Shown piece by piece: positions 1 to 8,839 of a stretch of 64,000 nt of DNA (its first letter is position 1; each line of letters begins with the position of its first letter). This DNA comes from Palsa-461 sp963768185. GTDB lineage: Bacteria > Actinomycetota > Acidimicrobiia > Acidimicrobiales > RAAP-2. The translations under genes were made by a program, and so were the position numbers. The notes under the pieces were generated by a model. The model did no database searches, was not told the DNA's origin, and worked only from the letters and a program-made list of their open reading frames with translations. The stretch lies in the NCBI GenBank assembly GCA_963768185.1, contig CAVYGS010000001.1, positions 704,340 through 768,339 of the forward strand, written 5' to 3'.

Positions 1-152
1 TTGAGCTCGGGATCGGTCGCGGCGTGGACCCGCTGGTCGTACCAGTCGACGGCCTCGAGCTCCTCTTGGAGCGAGACGATCGCCCGGTGCCGATCGATGG
101 ACTCGGGCGTGAGCAGTTGGGCGGGCTCGTGCAGGCCAGCGCTTTGTGCCAT
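1..152 (-). CDS. Encapsulated ferritin-like protein (EncFtn), N-terminal part, cut by window edge
   Basis: The first 50 residues read MAQSAGLHEPAQLLTPESID and continue with RHRAIVSLQEELEAVDWYDQ, then RVHAATDPEL. From memory this matches the start of bacterial EncFtn proteins such as that of Rhodospirillum rubrum, including the EELEAVDWY segment with its ferroxidase glutamate and tyrosine. EncFtn is a ferritin-like ferroxidase packed inside an encapsulin shell, where it oxidises Fe(II) for storage. An AAAGGAG ribosome-binding site lies 10 bases before the ATG. The rest of the gene, and the shell gene that usually follows it, would lie beyond the left edge. It diverges from the YihY gene across about 175 bases. 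Confidence 0.85.
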   Translation of the reverse strand, partial: MAQSAGLHEPAQLLTPESIDRHRAIVSLQEELEAVDWYDQRVHAATDPEL

Positions 153-326
153 GCGTCGTGCGCTCCTTTCGTGTCCCGACACGCCTCGGCGCACGGGGCC
201 GGCACCGGCCGATCCGGGGGCGTCTCCACCCGGCCGACCACGTCTCGGGCCACGGTACCAGGGGCCTTTGACATGGGCATTCCCCCCGTTGGGTACCTTT
301 CGATTCGTGCCAAGAGCCCCGCGCCG

Positions 327-1355
327 ATGAGCCGGATCCAGCGGGCCCTGCGCGCGCTCGACGCGTTCCAGCGACGGCGCCCGGCTCTCGGCTTCCTCTA
401 CGGCGTCGTGAAGAAATACGGCGACGACCGCTGCGGCCAGCTCGCGGCGCTCCTCGCCTACTACGCCTTCCTCACCATCTTCCCGCTCCTGCTCTTGTTC
501 GTGACCGTCGTCGGCATGGTGGCCGGATCGGACCCCTCGTTCGCCCAAAGCCTCGAGCATTCGGTGTTCTCGCAGTTCCCGGTGATCGGGTCGGGATCCT
601 CCGCCCACGGGTTCACGCTGGCCAACAGCATCCACGCCCTGCACCGGAACAGCGCGATCGGTCTCGCCGTCGGGATCGTCGGGCTGCTCTGGGGGTCCCA
701 GGGGGCGAGCCAGACCGGGCAGTTCGCGATGGCCCAGGTCTGGAACATCCCGGGCGTCGAGCGCCCCAACTACTGGGCGCGCTTCGTCCGCACCTGGATC
801 CTCACGGCGATGCTCGGGGTCTTCGTGATCCTGAGCTTCGCCCTGTCCGGCGTGGCCACCTGGGGCGAGCACTCGGTGGCGATCCGGGCGGGTGGGTTCG
901 CCGGCTCCCTCGTGCTCAACGCGCTGGCCTACGTGGTGGGGTTCCGCGTGCTCACCCCGAAGGTTGTCGGCACCCACCGCCTTGTCCCGGGCGCCCTCGT
1001 CGGCGCGGCAATCTGGACGGTGCTCCAGAACGTGGGCACCGAGCTGATCGAGCACCAGCTGCGCGGTGCGAGCCAGGTCTACGGCTCGTTCGCCGTCGTA
1101 CTCGGGCTGATCGCCTGGATCTACCTCGCGATGAACCTGTCCATGTACGCGGCCGAGGCCAACGTCGTGCTCACCCGGAGGCTGTGGCCACGCTCGCTGG
1201 TCCAGCCACCCCTCACCGACAGCGACGAGTCGGTGCTGACCGCCATCGCGAAGCAAGAGACGCGTCGGCCCGAGCAGCGGGTCGAGGTGGGATTTGAAAG
1301 GGCCCCGAAAGCCCAGCAGCGGGCCACCACCGAGGACCCGGTCCCGGCCGGCTGA
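327..1355 (+). CDS. YihY/BrkB-family inner membrane protein
   Basis: A 342-residue polytopic membrane protein of the YihY/BrkB family, once misnamed ribonuclease BN. After a short basic N-terminus the family signature is visible: a GQLAALLAYYAFLTIFPLLL segment (residues about 38-57), followed by further hydrophobic spans. A late AYVVGFRVLTP motif and the C-terminal VYGSFAVVLGLIAWIYLAMN helix are also typical. The last 60 residues are hydrophilic and probably cytoplasmic. The function of the family is unsettled; envelope transport or integrity roles have been proposed. The frame is open further upstream, but ATG 327 (MSRIQRALRAL) is the first start that gives a family-like N-terminus. Confidence 0.85.
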   Translation: MSRIQRALRALDAFQRRRPALGFLYGVVKKYGDDRCGQLAALLAYYAFLTIFPLLLLFVTVVGMVAGSDPSFAQSLEHSVFSQFPVIGSGSSAHGFTLANSIHALHRNSAIGLAVGIVGLLWGSQGASQTGQFAMAQVWNIPGVERPNYWARFVRTWILTAMLGVFVILSFALSGVATWGEHSVAIRAGGFAGSLVLNALAYVVGFRVLTPKVVGTHRLVPGALVGAAIWTVLQNVGTELIEHQLRGASQVYGSFAVVLGLIAWIYLAMNLSMYAAEANVVLTRRLWPRSLVQPPLTDSDESVLTAIAKQETRRPEQRVEVGFERAPKAQQRATTEDPVPAG

Positions 1356-1731
1356 GCCCCGTCAGCGGTAGCTAGTCCACATTCGGCGCTCTGCGAACTT
1401 CTCGGCAGGTGCGAGTGGCGTCAGTAGTGAACGCCTACGGCGGCCGGCCTGTCGAGACCCTCCGCTTTTGGTTACTTTCCCGGCACAGAAGGACAGGACC
1501 AACTCTCGATGGCTTGCATCACTGCGGAGCTGGTTGCTCTCGCGCTTCTTCAGGCTCCAGGTCGATGTTTATTGGGTCGTCGTAGCCCTCAAAAGCAACG
1601 CGCGTGGTCATTGCCCTCGTCTTGCGGACGAGCAGGCAACTCCTCCGGACGAGGTGGAGACGGCCTACGGAAACGGACCATTTGGCCCTCCTTTGCCCTA
1701 TCTATCCTACCGGTACGCGATGGCAGCCGGG
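1356..1731. other. Intergenic stretch, no gene seen
   Basis: Lies between the YihY stop and the 3' end of the broken minus-strand gene. Reading frames here are short, with third-position composition unlike the neighbours. No RNA gene or clear hairpin was recognised. Confidence 0.4.
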
Positions 1732-2368
1732 CTAGTAGGTCAGGCTCTTGACCAGCCACTTTATGGCTCGCTGCCGGAGCCTCTGCTGCGCGGCGCCCTT
1801 TCCGCCCAGAGCGTCCGCAAGCGCCTCAAAATGCACGTAGATCGGTGGTTGCCGAGAATCGATCTCTCTGAGCTCTTTGACAGTGGGTTTCCACAGCTCC
1901 CATCGATCGTTCACTATTGGTCCGAGGGATTGTTCGATCCACTGGAGAGTGATCCCCCCAAGGGTGTCCTGAAGCCCAAGGTCTTCGAAGAAATTGGGTT
2001 CCCGTAGGAGAGGATCCAACCGGGCCGAATCACCCGCTTGAGATCCACCCGTCTTCTTCTGCATCATGTTCACAACCGCGTCACGCAAATTATTTGGCGT
2101 CGTGAACTCATCGATCAAGCGGCGAGCTTCAATCAGGTCGTCCTCGTCCCAGCGTCTTGAAATTGCCGCCGCGGTCTTCGGTCAATCGAGCTATCCGTCC
2201 CTCTCTGAGTTGCCTTGCGCCCACAACGACACCGAGCGCCAAAACCGCCGTCGCGATTGCTGTCAGCCAGACGGCCCAGTTGACCCCCCAAATGATCTGA
2301 ACAGCGGAGTGCGCAACATACTGAACGCCAGCGTGATGGCTGGGACCGCCAGGGTGAACTGTTCTCAC
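1732..2368 (-). pseudogene. Frameshifted membrane-anchored hypothetical protein (DUF4760-like)
   Basis: Two minus-strand frames together give one protein. The upstream part (from 2368) carries a single transmembrane helix (WAVWLTAIATAVLALGVVVG) followed by a basic ARQLREGRIAR stretch. The downstream part, in another frame, begins near ISRRWDEDDLIEARRLIDEF and runs to 1732. The cytoplasmic part (FFEDLGL, then WELWKPTVKELREID) resembles small helix-anchored proteins annotated DUF4760; that assignment is from memory. The frame change must fall at about 2165-2185, because the downstream frame meets a stop just above it. Third-position GC is lower than in the neighbours, so it may have been acquired. 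Function unknown. Confidence 0.6.
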
Positions 2369-2430
2369 CTGCTATCGGATGACCGCTTGTAGATCAGCGT
2401 GCGCCCTTCGACCTGGCCCATCATCAGTCA

Positions 2431-2464
2431 CCCTACGGGAGGGGTGTGTTCCCCTCCCGTAGGG
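2431..2464. terminator. Perfect 14-bp hairpin downstream of lon
   Basis: CCCTACGGGAGGGG is followed by the loop TGTGTT and its exact complement. It sits about 55 bases past the lon stop and before the minus-strand hypothetical gene. There is no long T run, as is common in high-GC actinobacterial terminators. Confidence 0.7.
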
Positions 2465-2518
2465 CGTTGACCTTCGGGTTCACCCACTCGAGGTGGCCGT
2501 TCGCCGGCCAGATTCCGC

Positions 2519-4894
2519 TCAGGCGACGCGCGACAGGCCAGGGTCCGGGACGCCGCCCACGGCCACCTCGACCGGCTCCAAGCCGAGGACGGGCCTGAGC
2601 ACGTCCTCCACCCGCTCGGCCAAGTGGAACGTCATCTGGTCGCGCACCTCCTCGGGCACGTCGTCCAGGTCCGGGCCGTTGCGGGCAGGGAGCACCACCT
2701 CGGTGAGACCGGAGCGATGGGCCGCCAGCACCTTCTGGCGCACCCCGCCGATGGGCAGCACCCGGCCGCGCAGCGTCACCTCGCCGGTCATGCCGACCAC
2801 GCCCCGGACGGGGATGTCCCGCAGCAGGCTGACCAATGCCGAGGTGATGGTGACCCCGGCCGAGGGCCCGTCCTTGGGGACGGCGCCGGCCGGCACGTGC
2901 ACGTGGAACCGCTTCCCCGCGAAGGCCGCCGGGTCGATGCCCAGCTCAGCGGCGTGCGACCGCACGAACGACAGGGCTATCTCGGCGGACTCCTTCATGA
3001 CGTCGCCGAGCTGGCCGGTGAGGGTGAGGCCCTCGGGTCCGTCCGACACGCTCGCCTCCACGAAGAGGACGTCGCCGCCCGCCCCGGTGACCGCGAGCCC
3101 GGTCGCCACCCCGGGCACCGACTCCCGCTCGGCGGCCTCGAAGAAGAACCTCGGCCGTCCGAGCCATCCCCGCACGTCGTCGCGCTCGACGGTGACCGGC
3201 GGCGTCGCCTCGCCGGCGACGATCTTGGTCGCCACCTTGCGCAGGAGGCGCCCGATCTCGCGCTCCAAAGCGCGCACGCCCGCCTCCCTCGTGTAGTCCG
3301 AGACGATCGCGCTGAGGGCGTCGTCGGTCACCGAGACCTCCTCGGCGGTGAGCCCGGCTCGGTTGGCCTGGCGGGCCAGGAGGTGGTGGCGTGCAATAGC
3401 CACCTTCTCGTTGTCCGTGTACCCGTCCAGCCGGATGACCTCCATGCGGTCGAGGAGGGGGCCGGGGATCGTGTCGGTGACGTTCGCCGTCGCGATGAAC
3501 AGCACCCGCGAGAGGTCGAGGTCGACCTCCAGGTAGTGATCGCGGAAGGTGTGGTTCTGGGCCGGGTCGAGCACCTCGAGCAGCGCGGAGGACGGGTCGC
3601 CCCGGAAGTCCGTGCCGATCTTGTCGACCTCGTCGAGCAGCAGGACCGGGTTCATCGTGCCCGCCTCGCGCAGCGCGCGGACGAGGCGACCCGGCTGCGC
3701 GCCGACGTAGGTGCGGCGGTGCCCCCGGATCTCGGCCTCGTCACGCACGCCGCCCAAAGCGACGCGGACGAACTTGCGCCCGAGGGCGCGCGCCACCGAC
3801 TCGCCGAGGGAGGTCTTGCCCACCCCCGGGGGCCCGACGAGGGCCAGGATCGCGCCCGCGCCACGCCCGTCGACCGGGACGAGTCCCCGCTCGGACTGCA
3901 GCTTGCGCACCGAGAGATGCTGGAGGATGCGCTCCTTCACGTCGGCCAGCCCGTCGTGGTCCTCGTCGAGGATCGCCGCCGCGGCCGGCACGTCGAGCCG
4001 GTCCTCGGACTCGATGCCCCAGGGGATCTCGAGGACCGTGTCGAGCCACGTCCGGATCCAGCCGTGCTCGGGATTCTGCTCGCTGGTGCGCTCGAGCTTG
4101 TCGATCTCGCGCTCCAGCGCCTCGCGGACCTTCTCGGGCACGTCCCGCTCGGCCAGGCGGCTGCGGTAGTCGTCGGGCGCGCCCTCGTCGGCCGACCCGA
4201 GCTGACCCAGCTCCTTGCGGATCGCCTCGAGCTGGCGCCGCAGCAGGAACTCGCGCTGGGACTTCTCCATGCCCTCCTCAACGTCGCTCTTGATCCGCTC
4301 ACGCAGCGAGAGGTCGGCCAAGGTGTCCTTGGCCCACCCAAGCACCAGCGCGAGGCGCTGGGTCACGTCGAGGGTCTCGAGCACCTGGACCTTCTGCGCC
4401 AGCGAGAGGTCGGGGGAGTACCCGGCCAGGTCGGCCAGCTGCCCGGGCTCGCTCACCTCGCGCAGCTGGGCCGCGATCCGCGCCGCACCCCGGCTGAGCA
4501 GGATGTTCTCGAGCACCGCCCGGTACTCGCGGGCGAGTGTGGCGGTGCGAGCCTCGTCGGAGGAGGTCTCCTCAACCGGCTCGGCCTCGACCCACAGGGC
4601 GGCGCCGGTCCCCGGCACGCCGGTGCCGAGCGTGGCCCGGCGCTGACCGCTCACCGCGAGCGCCGGCAGGCCGCCCGGCAGCTCGCCACGCTCGACCACC
4701 TCGGCCACGACGCCGACCGACCCGTAACGGCCCTCGATGTGCGGCACGAGCAGCAGGAGGCCGCCCGAGGTCCCGACGACCTCCGCGGCAGCGCGCGCCT
4801 CGTCGGTCTCCAACCCGATGGTGAAGACCATGCCCGGGAGCATGACCCCAGAGCGGAGCGGGAGCACCGGCAGGGTCAGGGTGTCGCTGGTCAT
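2519..4894 (-). CDS. lon: ATP-dependent protease Lon (LonA type)
   Basis: A 791-residue protein with the LonA domain order. The N-terminal substrate-binding LON domain (LPVLPLRSGVMLPGMV) occupies roughly residues 1-200 and is followed by a coiled linker. The AAA+ ATPase has its Walker A GPPGVGKT near residue 353 and LLLDEVDKIG downstream. The C-terminal protease domain has the catalytic Ser in KDGPSAG near 676 and the Lys in GGVRQKVLAAH near 719, forming the Ser-Lys dyad. Lon degrades misfolded and selected regulatory proteins in the cytoplasm. A GGAGG site lies 4 bases before the ATG. It appears monocistronic, with a strong hairpin downstream and an inverted repeat just upstream that may be an operator. 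Confidence 0.97.
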   Translation of the reverse strand: MTSDTLTLPVLPLRSGVMLPGMVFTIGLETDEARAAAEVVGTSGGLLLLVPHIEGRYGSVGVVAEVVERGELPGGLPALAVSGQRRATLGTGVPGTGAALWVEAEPVEETSSDEARTATLAREYRAVLENILLSRGAARIAAQLREVSEPGQLADLAGYSPDLSLAQKVQVLETLDVTQRLALVLGWAKDTLADLSLRERIKSDVEEGMEKSQREFLLRRQLEAIRKELGQLGSADEGAPDDYRSRLAERDVPEKVREALEREIDKLERTSEQNPEHGWIRTWLDTVLEIPWGIESEDRLDVPAAAAILDEDHDGLADVKERILQHLSVRKLQSERGLVPVDGRGAGAILALVGPPGVGKTSLGESVARALGRKFVRVALGGVRDEAEIRGHRRTYVGAQPGRLVRALREAGTMNPVLLLDEVDKIGTDFRGDPSSALLEVLDPAQNHTFRDHYLEVDLDLSRVLFIATANVTDTIPGPLLDRMEVIRLDGYTDNEKVAIARHHLLARQANRAGLTAEEVSVTDDALSAIVSDYTREAGVRALEREIGRLLRKVATKIVAGEATPPVTVERDDVRGWLGRPRFFFEAAERESVPGVATGLAVTGAGGDVLFVEASVSDGPEGLTLTGQLGDVMKESAEIALSFVRSHAAELGIDPAAFAGKRFHVHVPAGAVPKDGPSAGVTITSALVSLLRDIPVRGVVGMTGEVTLRGRVLPIGGVRQKVLAAHRSGLTEVVLPARNGPDLDDVPEEVRDQMTFHLAERVEDVLRPVLGLEPVEVAVGGVPDPGLSRVA

Positions 4895-4911
4895 GTTGCC
4901 TCCGATCGTGG

Positions 4912-4935
4912 GAACCTCAAACGGAACCGAGGTTC
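4912..4935. promoter_or_regulatory. Inverted repeat upstream of lon, possible operator
   Basis: GAACCTC, ten bases, then GAGGTTC form a perfect 7-bp inverted repeat centred about 30 bases before the lon start codon. It does not match the HspR HAIR consensus (CTTGAGT-N7-ACTCAAG) or a ClgR-type site as I know them. The role as an operator is inferred from position and symmetry only. Confidence 0.35.
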
Positions 4936-5190
4936 ACCCTTGCCAAGGAAAACGCCCCTTGGGGGCCGCCCTATTCCAGGGCCGCCGCCGGGCGCCTCGG
5001 GACGTGAGGCACCCCGGGTGAGCTGGTCATTTCGAGTGGTCAGGCCGTGTCCTCAAAGGGTGTGGCCATCGATGGCTCACCGTCGGCGGGACTCCGACAC
5101 GGCCTCTCGGGCACGGCGGGCCCCGAGATCCACCGCGGGGACGAGGTCCACCCAGCCCCGAACCGGCCACCGTGCTGAGATAATCCCGTC

Positions 5191-6063
5191 ATGTTGCTGG
5201 TGGGTACCAATAGCGGGCTGCTCGACCTGGATACCGATCGCACCCTCGTGGACGGGCACGCGGTCACCGCACTGGCACCCGGCCCCCAGGGTTGGCACGC
5301 CCTCCTCGATCGCCATGTGGTCATCCGCTTCGATCGGGGCGAGGTCGCAACCGTTGGCACGTTGCCGGTCGACGACGGCCAGAGTCTGGCTGTCCTTCCC
5401 GACAGCACTGTCGTCGTGGGGCGAACCGGCGCCCGTCTCGCCGTCGTGGGGACCGAGTCGCAGGATCTGCCTTCCTTTGAACAGGTGCCGGACCGAGACC
5501 ACTGGAAGAACCCCGCCAATCCGACGCCCGACACCCGATCCATGGCAACCAGCGGTGAGGACCTGTGGGTGAACGTCCACGTGGGCGGGCTGTGGCACTC
5601 CGGTGACCGAGGGGAGAGCTGGCAGGGCGTCATCGAGCCTGACGCCGACATCCACGAGGTCCGAGCACGGGACGGGCTGGTCGCCGTGGCAGCGGCGATT
5701 GGGTTCGGCTGGAGCCAAGACGGCGGGAAAGCCTGGTCGTGGAGCACCGATGAACTTCACGCCGGTTACCTGCGAGCGGTGTGCACCGACGACGAAACCG
5801 TCTATGTGTCAGCTTCGGATGGGCCCTTCACCACACGTGGCGCGGTGTATCGGGCTCGGCTCGGCTCGGCGTTCGTCCGCTGTGAGCAGGGACTGCCCGA
5901 GTGGTTTCCCGCCAACATCGACAGTGGGCACCTCGACGCGCACAGCGGTCGTGTCGCCATTGGTTTCAACAACGAGGTCTACGTCTCCGAAGACGATGGT
6001 GAATCGTGGCGGGCCAGCAAGGTTCCTGATGTGATTACGACGGTCCGACTTGGAGGGAACTGA
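5191..6063 (+). CDS. BNR/Asp-box repeat beta-propeller protein
   Basis: A 290-residue protein that reads as a small beta-propeller. Three Asp-box (BNR) motifs of the S-x-D-x-G-x-x-W form are visible: SGDRGESW, SQDGGKAW and SEDDGESW. These are the turns found in sialidases and photosystem assembly-type propellers. There is no signal peptide, since it starts MLLVGTNSGLLDLDT, so it is probably cytoplasmic. This matches actinobacterial proteins annotated as exo-alpha-sialidase-like or WD40/YVTN repeat proteins. No sialidase FRIP motif or catalytic residues were seen, so an enzymatic role is unlikely; a binding or scaffold role is more plausible. It stands alone between lon and the small minus-strand gene. 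Confidence 0.75.
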   Translation: MLLVGTNSGLLDLDTDRTLVDGHAVTALAPGPQGWHALLDRHVVIRFDRGEVATVGTLPVDDGQSLAVLPDSTVVVGRTGARLAVVGTESQDLPSFEQVPDRDHWKNPANPTPDTRSMATSGEDLWVNVHVGGLWHSGDRGESWQGVIEPDADIHEVRARDGLVAVAAAIGFGWSQDGGKAWSWSTDELHAGYLRAVCTDDETVYVSASDGPFTTRGAVYRARLGSAFVRCEQGLPEWFPANIDSGHLDAHSGRVAIGFNNEVYVSEDDGESWRASKVPDVITTVRLGGN

Positions 6064-6130
6064 AGACGCAGCGCCTGGCCGCTCAGTAAGCGGGGCGCGG
6101 CACCGTCCGTCCCTCGGATGGTGGGCGCCC

Positions 6131-6637
6131 TCAGGCGACCGGCTGGTGGACCTCGGCCTGCCAGGACCCGGTCATGGGCAGGTCGCAAAGGCGGTCGCCG
6201 GCTGCCAGCATCCATTGGAGCACCTGGCGGTCGGGGGCGCTCGAGGGGATCCGGACGACGAGCCCCCGCCGTGGGTGGTCACCCAAGACGCGCCAGCCGG
6301 GCGGCACTGAGAGCCCGGCCGCCTCGAGGTCCGGCATGACGCGGCGGCCGCGGCCGTGCTCGATGCCCACGGTCACCTCGTCGAGGGAGCGTCGAGCGCG
6401 TCCCGGAGGCATCCACGTGCACATAGAGACCGGCGGCCGGGCCGAGCCGAAGATCGCGAACAGACCGGGCGCCTCGACCGGCTCGTCCGAGGCTTCGACG
6501 CCTGGGAGCAGATTGAGCCAGCCGTCGCGGTGTGCCGACAGCCACGCCATCACCTCCAGCAACCTCCCGAGATCGGCCGGGTCGAACTCGAACCGGTCGA
6601 CCGCGCGTCTGGCACTCCCGCGCGGTGGCAGGCTCAC
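6131..6637 (-). CDS. Hypothetical protein, 168 aa
   Basis: Not recognised. The reading frame is open up to 6853. However, third-position GC shows that only the part from about 6637 down is coding; above that, coding signal is in a different frame. A GTG start at 6637 (VSLPPRGSARRAVDRF) would overlap the stop of a small upstream frame as GTGA, a usual coupling arrangement. The product is soluble, with a helical region around residues 20-35 (DLGRLLEVMAWLSAH) followed by mixed alpha/beta sequence. No signal peptide or known catalytic motif was seen. It is convergent with the BNR-propeller gene, 67 bases away. Confidence 0.6.
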   Translation of the reverse strand: MSLPPRGSARRAVDRFEFDPADLGRLLEVMAWLSAHRDGWLNLLPGVEASDEPVEAPGLFAIFGSARPPVSMCTWMPPGRARRSLDEVTVGIEHGRGRRVMPDLEAAGLSVPPGWRVLGDHPRRGLVVRIPSSAPDRQVLQWMLAAGDRLCDLPMTGSWQAEVHQPVA

Positions 6638-6753
6638 AAACCCGTGGCCTCGTGGAGGAGCGCCACCGCGGTCGAGCCGGTGCCGAGCTCGTTGCCCGTG
6701 GTGGGGTTCGGGGAGAAGTCGGCGGAGCGAGTCTCCGGCGCGGTCCAACTCAT
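6634..6753 (-). CDS. Possible small protein, 39 aa, coupled to the next gene
   Basis: ATG at 6753 opens a 39-codon frame (MSWTAPETRSADFSPNPTTG and onward). Nearly every codon ends in G or C, while the overlapping longer frame has poor third positions. Its TGA overlaps the GTG of the following gene by four bases. No ribosome-binding site is obvious, and coding-like composition extends a little further upstream to a stop. It may therefore be the 3' part of a larger gene broken by an indel. Confidence 0.35.
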   Translation of the reverse strand: MSWTAPETRSADFSPNPTTGNELGTGSTAVALLHEATGL

Positions 6754-7095
6754 GCCGGAGTCGACCGGGCCCTCGCAACTGTCCCGGCACCCGATGTTCC
6801 CGAGGGCCTACTTGACCACGTGGATGCCGCCCGCCTGGTGCTGGCTTGAGCACACCGCGGCGGCCCCGGGCGGTCGATCACCTCCCCAGGATCGCACGGC
6901 TCGAGGTGTGCGAGGACCGAGCGCGTGGTCTTGGTCCGATCTCGGATCGGAGCCCGAACCGGGAGTGCCTTCGATCTTGGGACGCCACGTCGGGGCGCCC
7001 GACACCCGGAACCTTCCGCCGGTATCGTTCCCACGCAGAGGGGGCCCGGGCACCGGGGCAATGGGCCGGTGGGTCCGATCAGGGGGAGGCGCCAC
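6754..7095. other. Upstream region of the first binding-protein gene
   Basis: About 340 bases between the small minus-strand frame and the plus-strand binding protein. No convincing gene was seen. It presumably carries the promoter for the plus-strand gene, but no clear -35/-10 pair was recognised. Confidence 0.4.
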
Positions 7096-8757
7096 ATGTT
7101 CACGACGCGTCGGCTTCGTCGTACCCGTTTCGGCACGGCCCGCGTGGGGGTGACGCTGTTCGTTGCGATGGCCAGCCTCACCCTGGCCGGGGTCGCGGGC
7201 GGGTCGACCACCGCACCCGTGCTGTCCAAGTCGGGCCCGGCCAACGAGGGACCCTATCCCTGGAAGTACCCGGCGACGGGCAACGTCAAGGTGGGCTCGG
7301 GGACGACCACCGGCGGCTACAAGTGCACGCCGGGGACGCCGCAGTTCCCCTCCCCCTATGCCCCGCCGTGCATCGCGAAGTTCACCGGCAACAACGGCGG
7401 CGCCACCTCCAACGGCGTGACCTCGAACGAGATCGTCCTCGCGCAGCGGGAGTTCCCGAGCACCGCCAACAGCCAGGAGGTCGCCTCAGAAGCCGCCGAG
7501 GCCGGAGCGGCGCTCCCCCAGGTGACCGACCAGGTGGAACAGGTCTTTTTGAACTACTTCAACAGCGTCTACGACCTCTACGGCCGCAAGGTCGTGATCG
7601 AGCCGATGAACGCGACGGGCAACTCCACCCTCGAGGCGTTGGGCGAGGGGCAGGCCCAGGCCTGCGCGGACGCCGCCACCATCGCCGACCAGATGCACGC
7701 GTTCGGCGAGGACGGGCTTCTGACCAACTTCCAGGGCGGCGGGACCGGGCCGTTCTCCCAGTGCGCCGCCCAGGACCACCTGGTCGAGTTCCAAGGTGAC
7801 GCATACTTCGACGAGGGGACGTTCCAGTCCGAGAACCCCTACGTGTGGTCGAACACCCAGAACTGCACGGACATCTCCGCCAACGAGGCCGAGGTGATCG
7901 GCACGATGCTCGCCGGGAAGAAGGCGATCTACGCCGGAGAGGCGAGCCTGCGGGACAAGGTCCGCAAATTCGGCACTTACGTGCCCAACGTGCCCTCCTA
8001 CCTCGGCTGCACCCAGAACTTCTTGAACATCGAGTCGCGCAAGTACCACGTGCCCACGAGCGAGTTCACCAAGTTCGCCTACGAGCTCAACATCGCGACC
8101 TTCACCCAGCAGACCGAAGAGGCCATCCTCCAGTTCAAGGCGGCCGGGGTGACGACGGTCATCTTGGCCTGCGACCCATTCTCGGCGGGCCTGTTGACCA
8201 AGGCGGCGGCGGCCCAGAACTACTTCCCGGAGTGGTTCACGATCGGCACCGCCTTTACCGACGAGGACCAAACGGTGCAGGCATATTCCGACCCTTCCGA
8301 GGTCACCGGGCACCTCTTCGGGATGAGCGAGCTCTCGCTCCCGACGGACACGACCGGCCCGACCTCGCTCGCCGGCAAGCTCTATCAGAAGCTCACCGGC
8401 CACGTGATCCCGAAGGAGACCGACGGCAACTACGCGTTCTTGGTCGAGATCTTCGACATGCTGCAGGCCGCGGGCCCGGACCTGACCCCACAGAACATGG
8501 CCCGTGGCATCCACGCGTTGCCCAACCTGGGCGCTCCCCTGTTCCCCTACGGCCAGTGGAGCTGGAACGTGGGGACCGACGGCCAGCACGGCGCCGGTGA
8601 GCACACCGCGGACATCGACGCCCGTTTCATCTGGTGGAACGGCAACGGAACCTCGCCCGTCAACGGCATGAAGGGGACCTACGTCGCCGCCTTCGGCGGC
8701 AAGCGGTTCTCGATCGGCACCTGGCCCACGTCCCTGCCGACGATGTTCACCAGCTAA
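7096..8757 (+). CDS. LIV-type ABC transporter substrate-binding protein (paralog 1)
   Basis: A 553-residue exported protein. A basic N-terminus (MFTTRRLRRTRFG) precedes a hydrophobic signal segment and an Ala/Gly-rich cleavage region near residue 33. The mature part is a type 1 periplasmic-binding-protein fold of the branched-chain amino acid (LIVBP-like) group. It has the long N-terminal insert common in actinobacterial members (PCIAKFTGNNGGAT) and AAGVTTVILACDPFSAGLL in the second lobe. ATG 7096 is preferred because GGGGGAGG lies 7-8 bases upstream and the signal peptide begins there. It is about 80% identical by eye to the gene at 8840 and more distantly related to the one at 17386. The ligand cannot be told from sequence. 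Confidence 0.85.
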   Translation: MFTTRRLRRTRFGTARVGVTLFVAMASLTLAGVAGGSTTAPVLSKSGPANEGPYPWKYPATGNVKVGSGTTTGGYKCTPGTPQFPSPYAPPCIAKFTGNNGGATSNGVTSNEIVLAQREFPSTANSQEVASEAAEAGAALPQVTDQVEQVFLNYFNSVYDLYGRKVVIEPMNATGNSTLEALGEGQAQACADAATIADQMHAFGEDGLLTNFQGGGTGPFSQCAAQDHLVEFQGDAYFDEGTFQSENPYVWSNTQNCTDISANEAEVIGTMLAGKKAIYAGEASLRDKVRKFGTYVPNVPSYLGCTQNFLNIESRKYHVPTSEFTKFAYELNIATFTQQTEEAILQFKAAGVTTVILACDPFSAGLLTKAAAAQNYFPEWFTIGTAFTDEDQTVQAYSDPSEVTGHLFGMSELSLPTDTTGPTSLAGKLYQKLTGHVIPKETDGNYAFLVEIFDMLQAAGPDLTPQNMARGIHALPNLGAPLFPYGQWSWNVGTDGQHGAGEHTADIDARFIWWNGNGTSPVNGMKGTYVAAFGGKRFSIGTWPTSLPTMFTS

Positions 8758-8839
8758 GAGGACCCTCCGCCAAGGCCCCCGGCCGGTCATCGACGCTATG
8801 GTGCAGCCGGGTTTGGGGTCCGATCGGGGGAGGCACCGC

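Noticed and set aside
2624..5572. A 982-codon open frame on the plus strand across lon
   Set aside because: It is the complement of lon with Arg/Gly/Ala/His-rich nonsense sequence; the Lon frame has all catalytic motifs.
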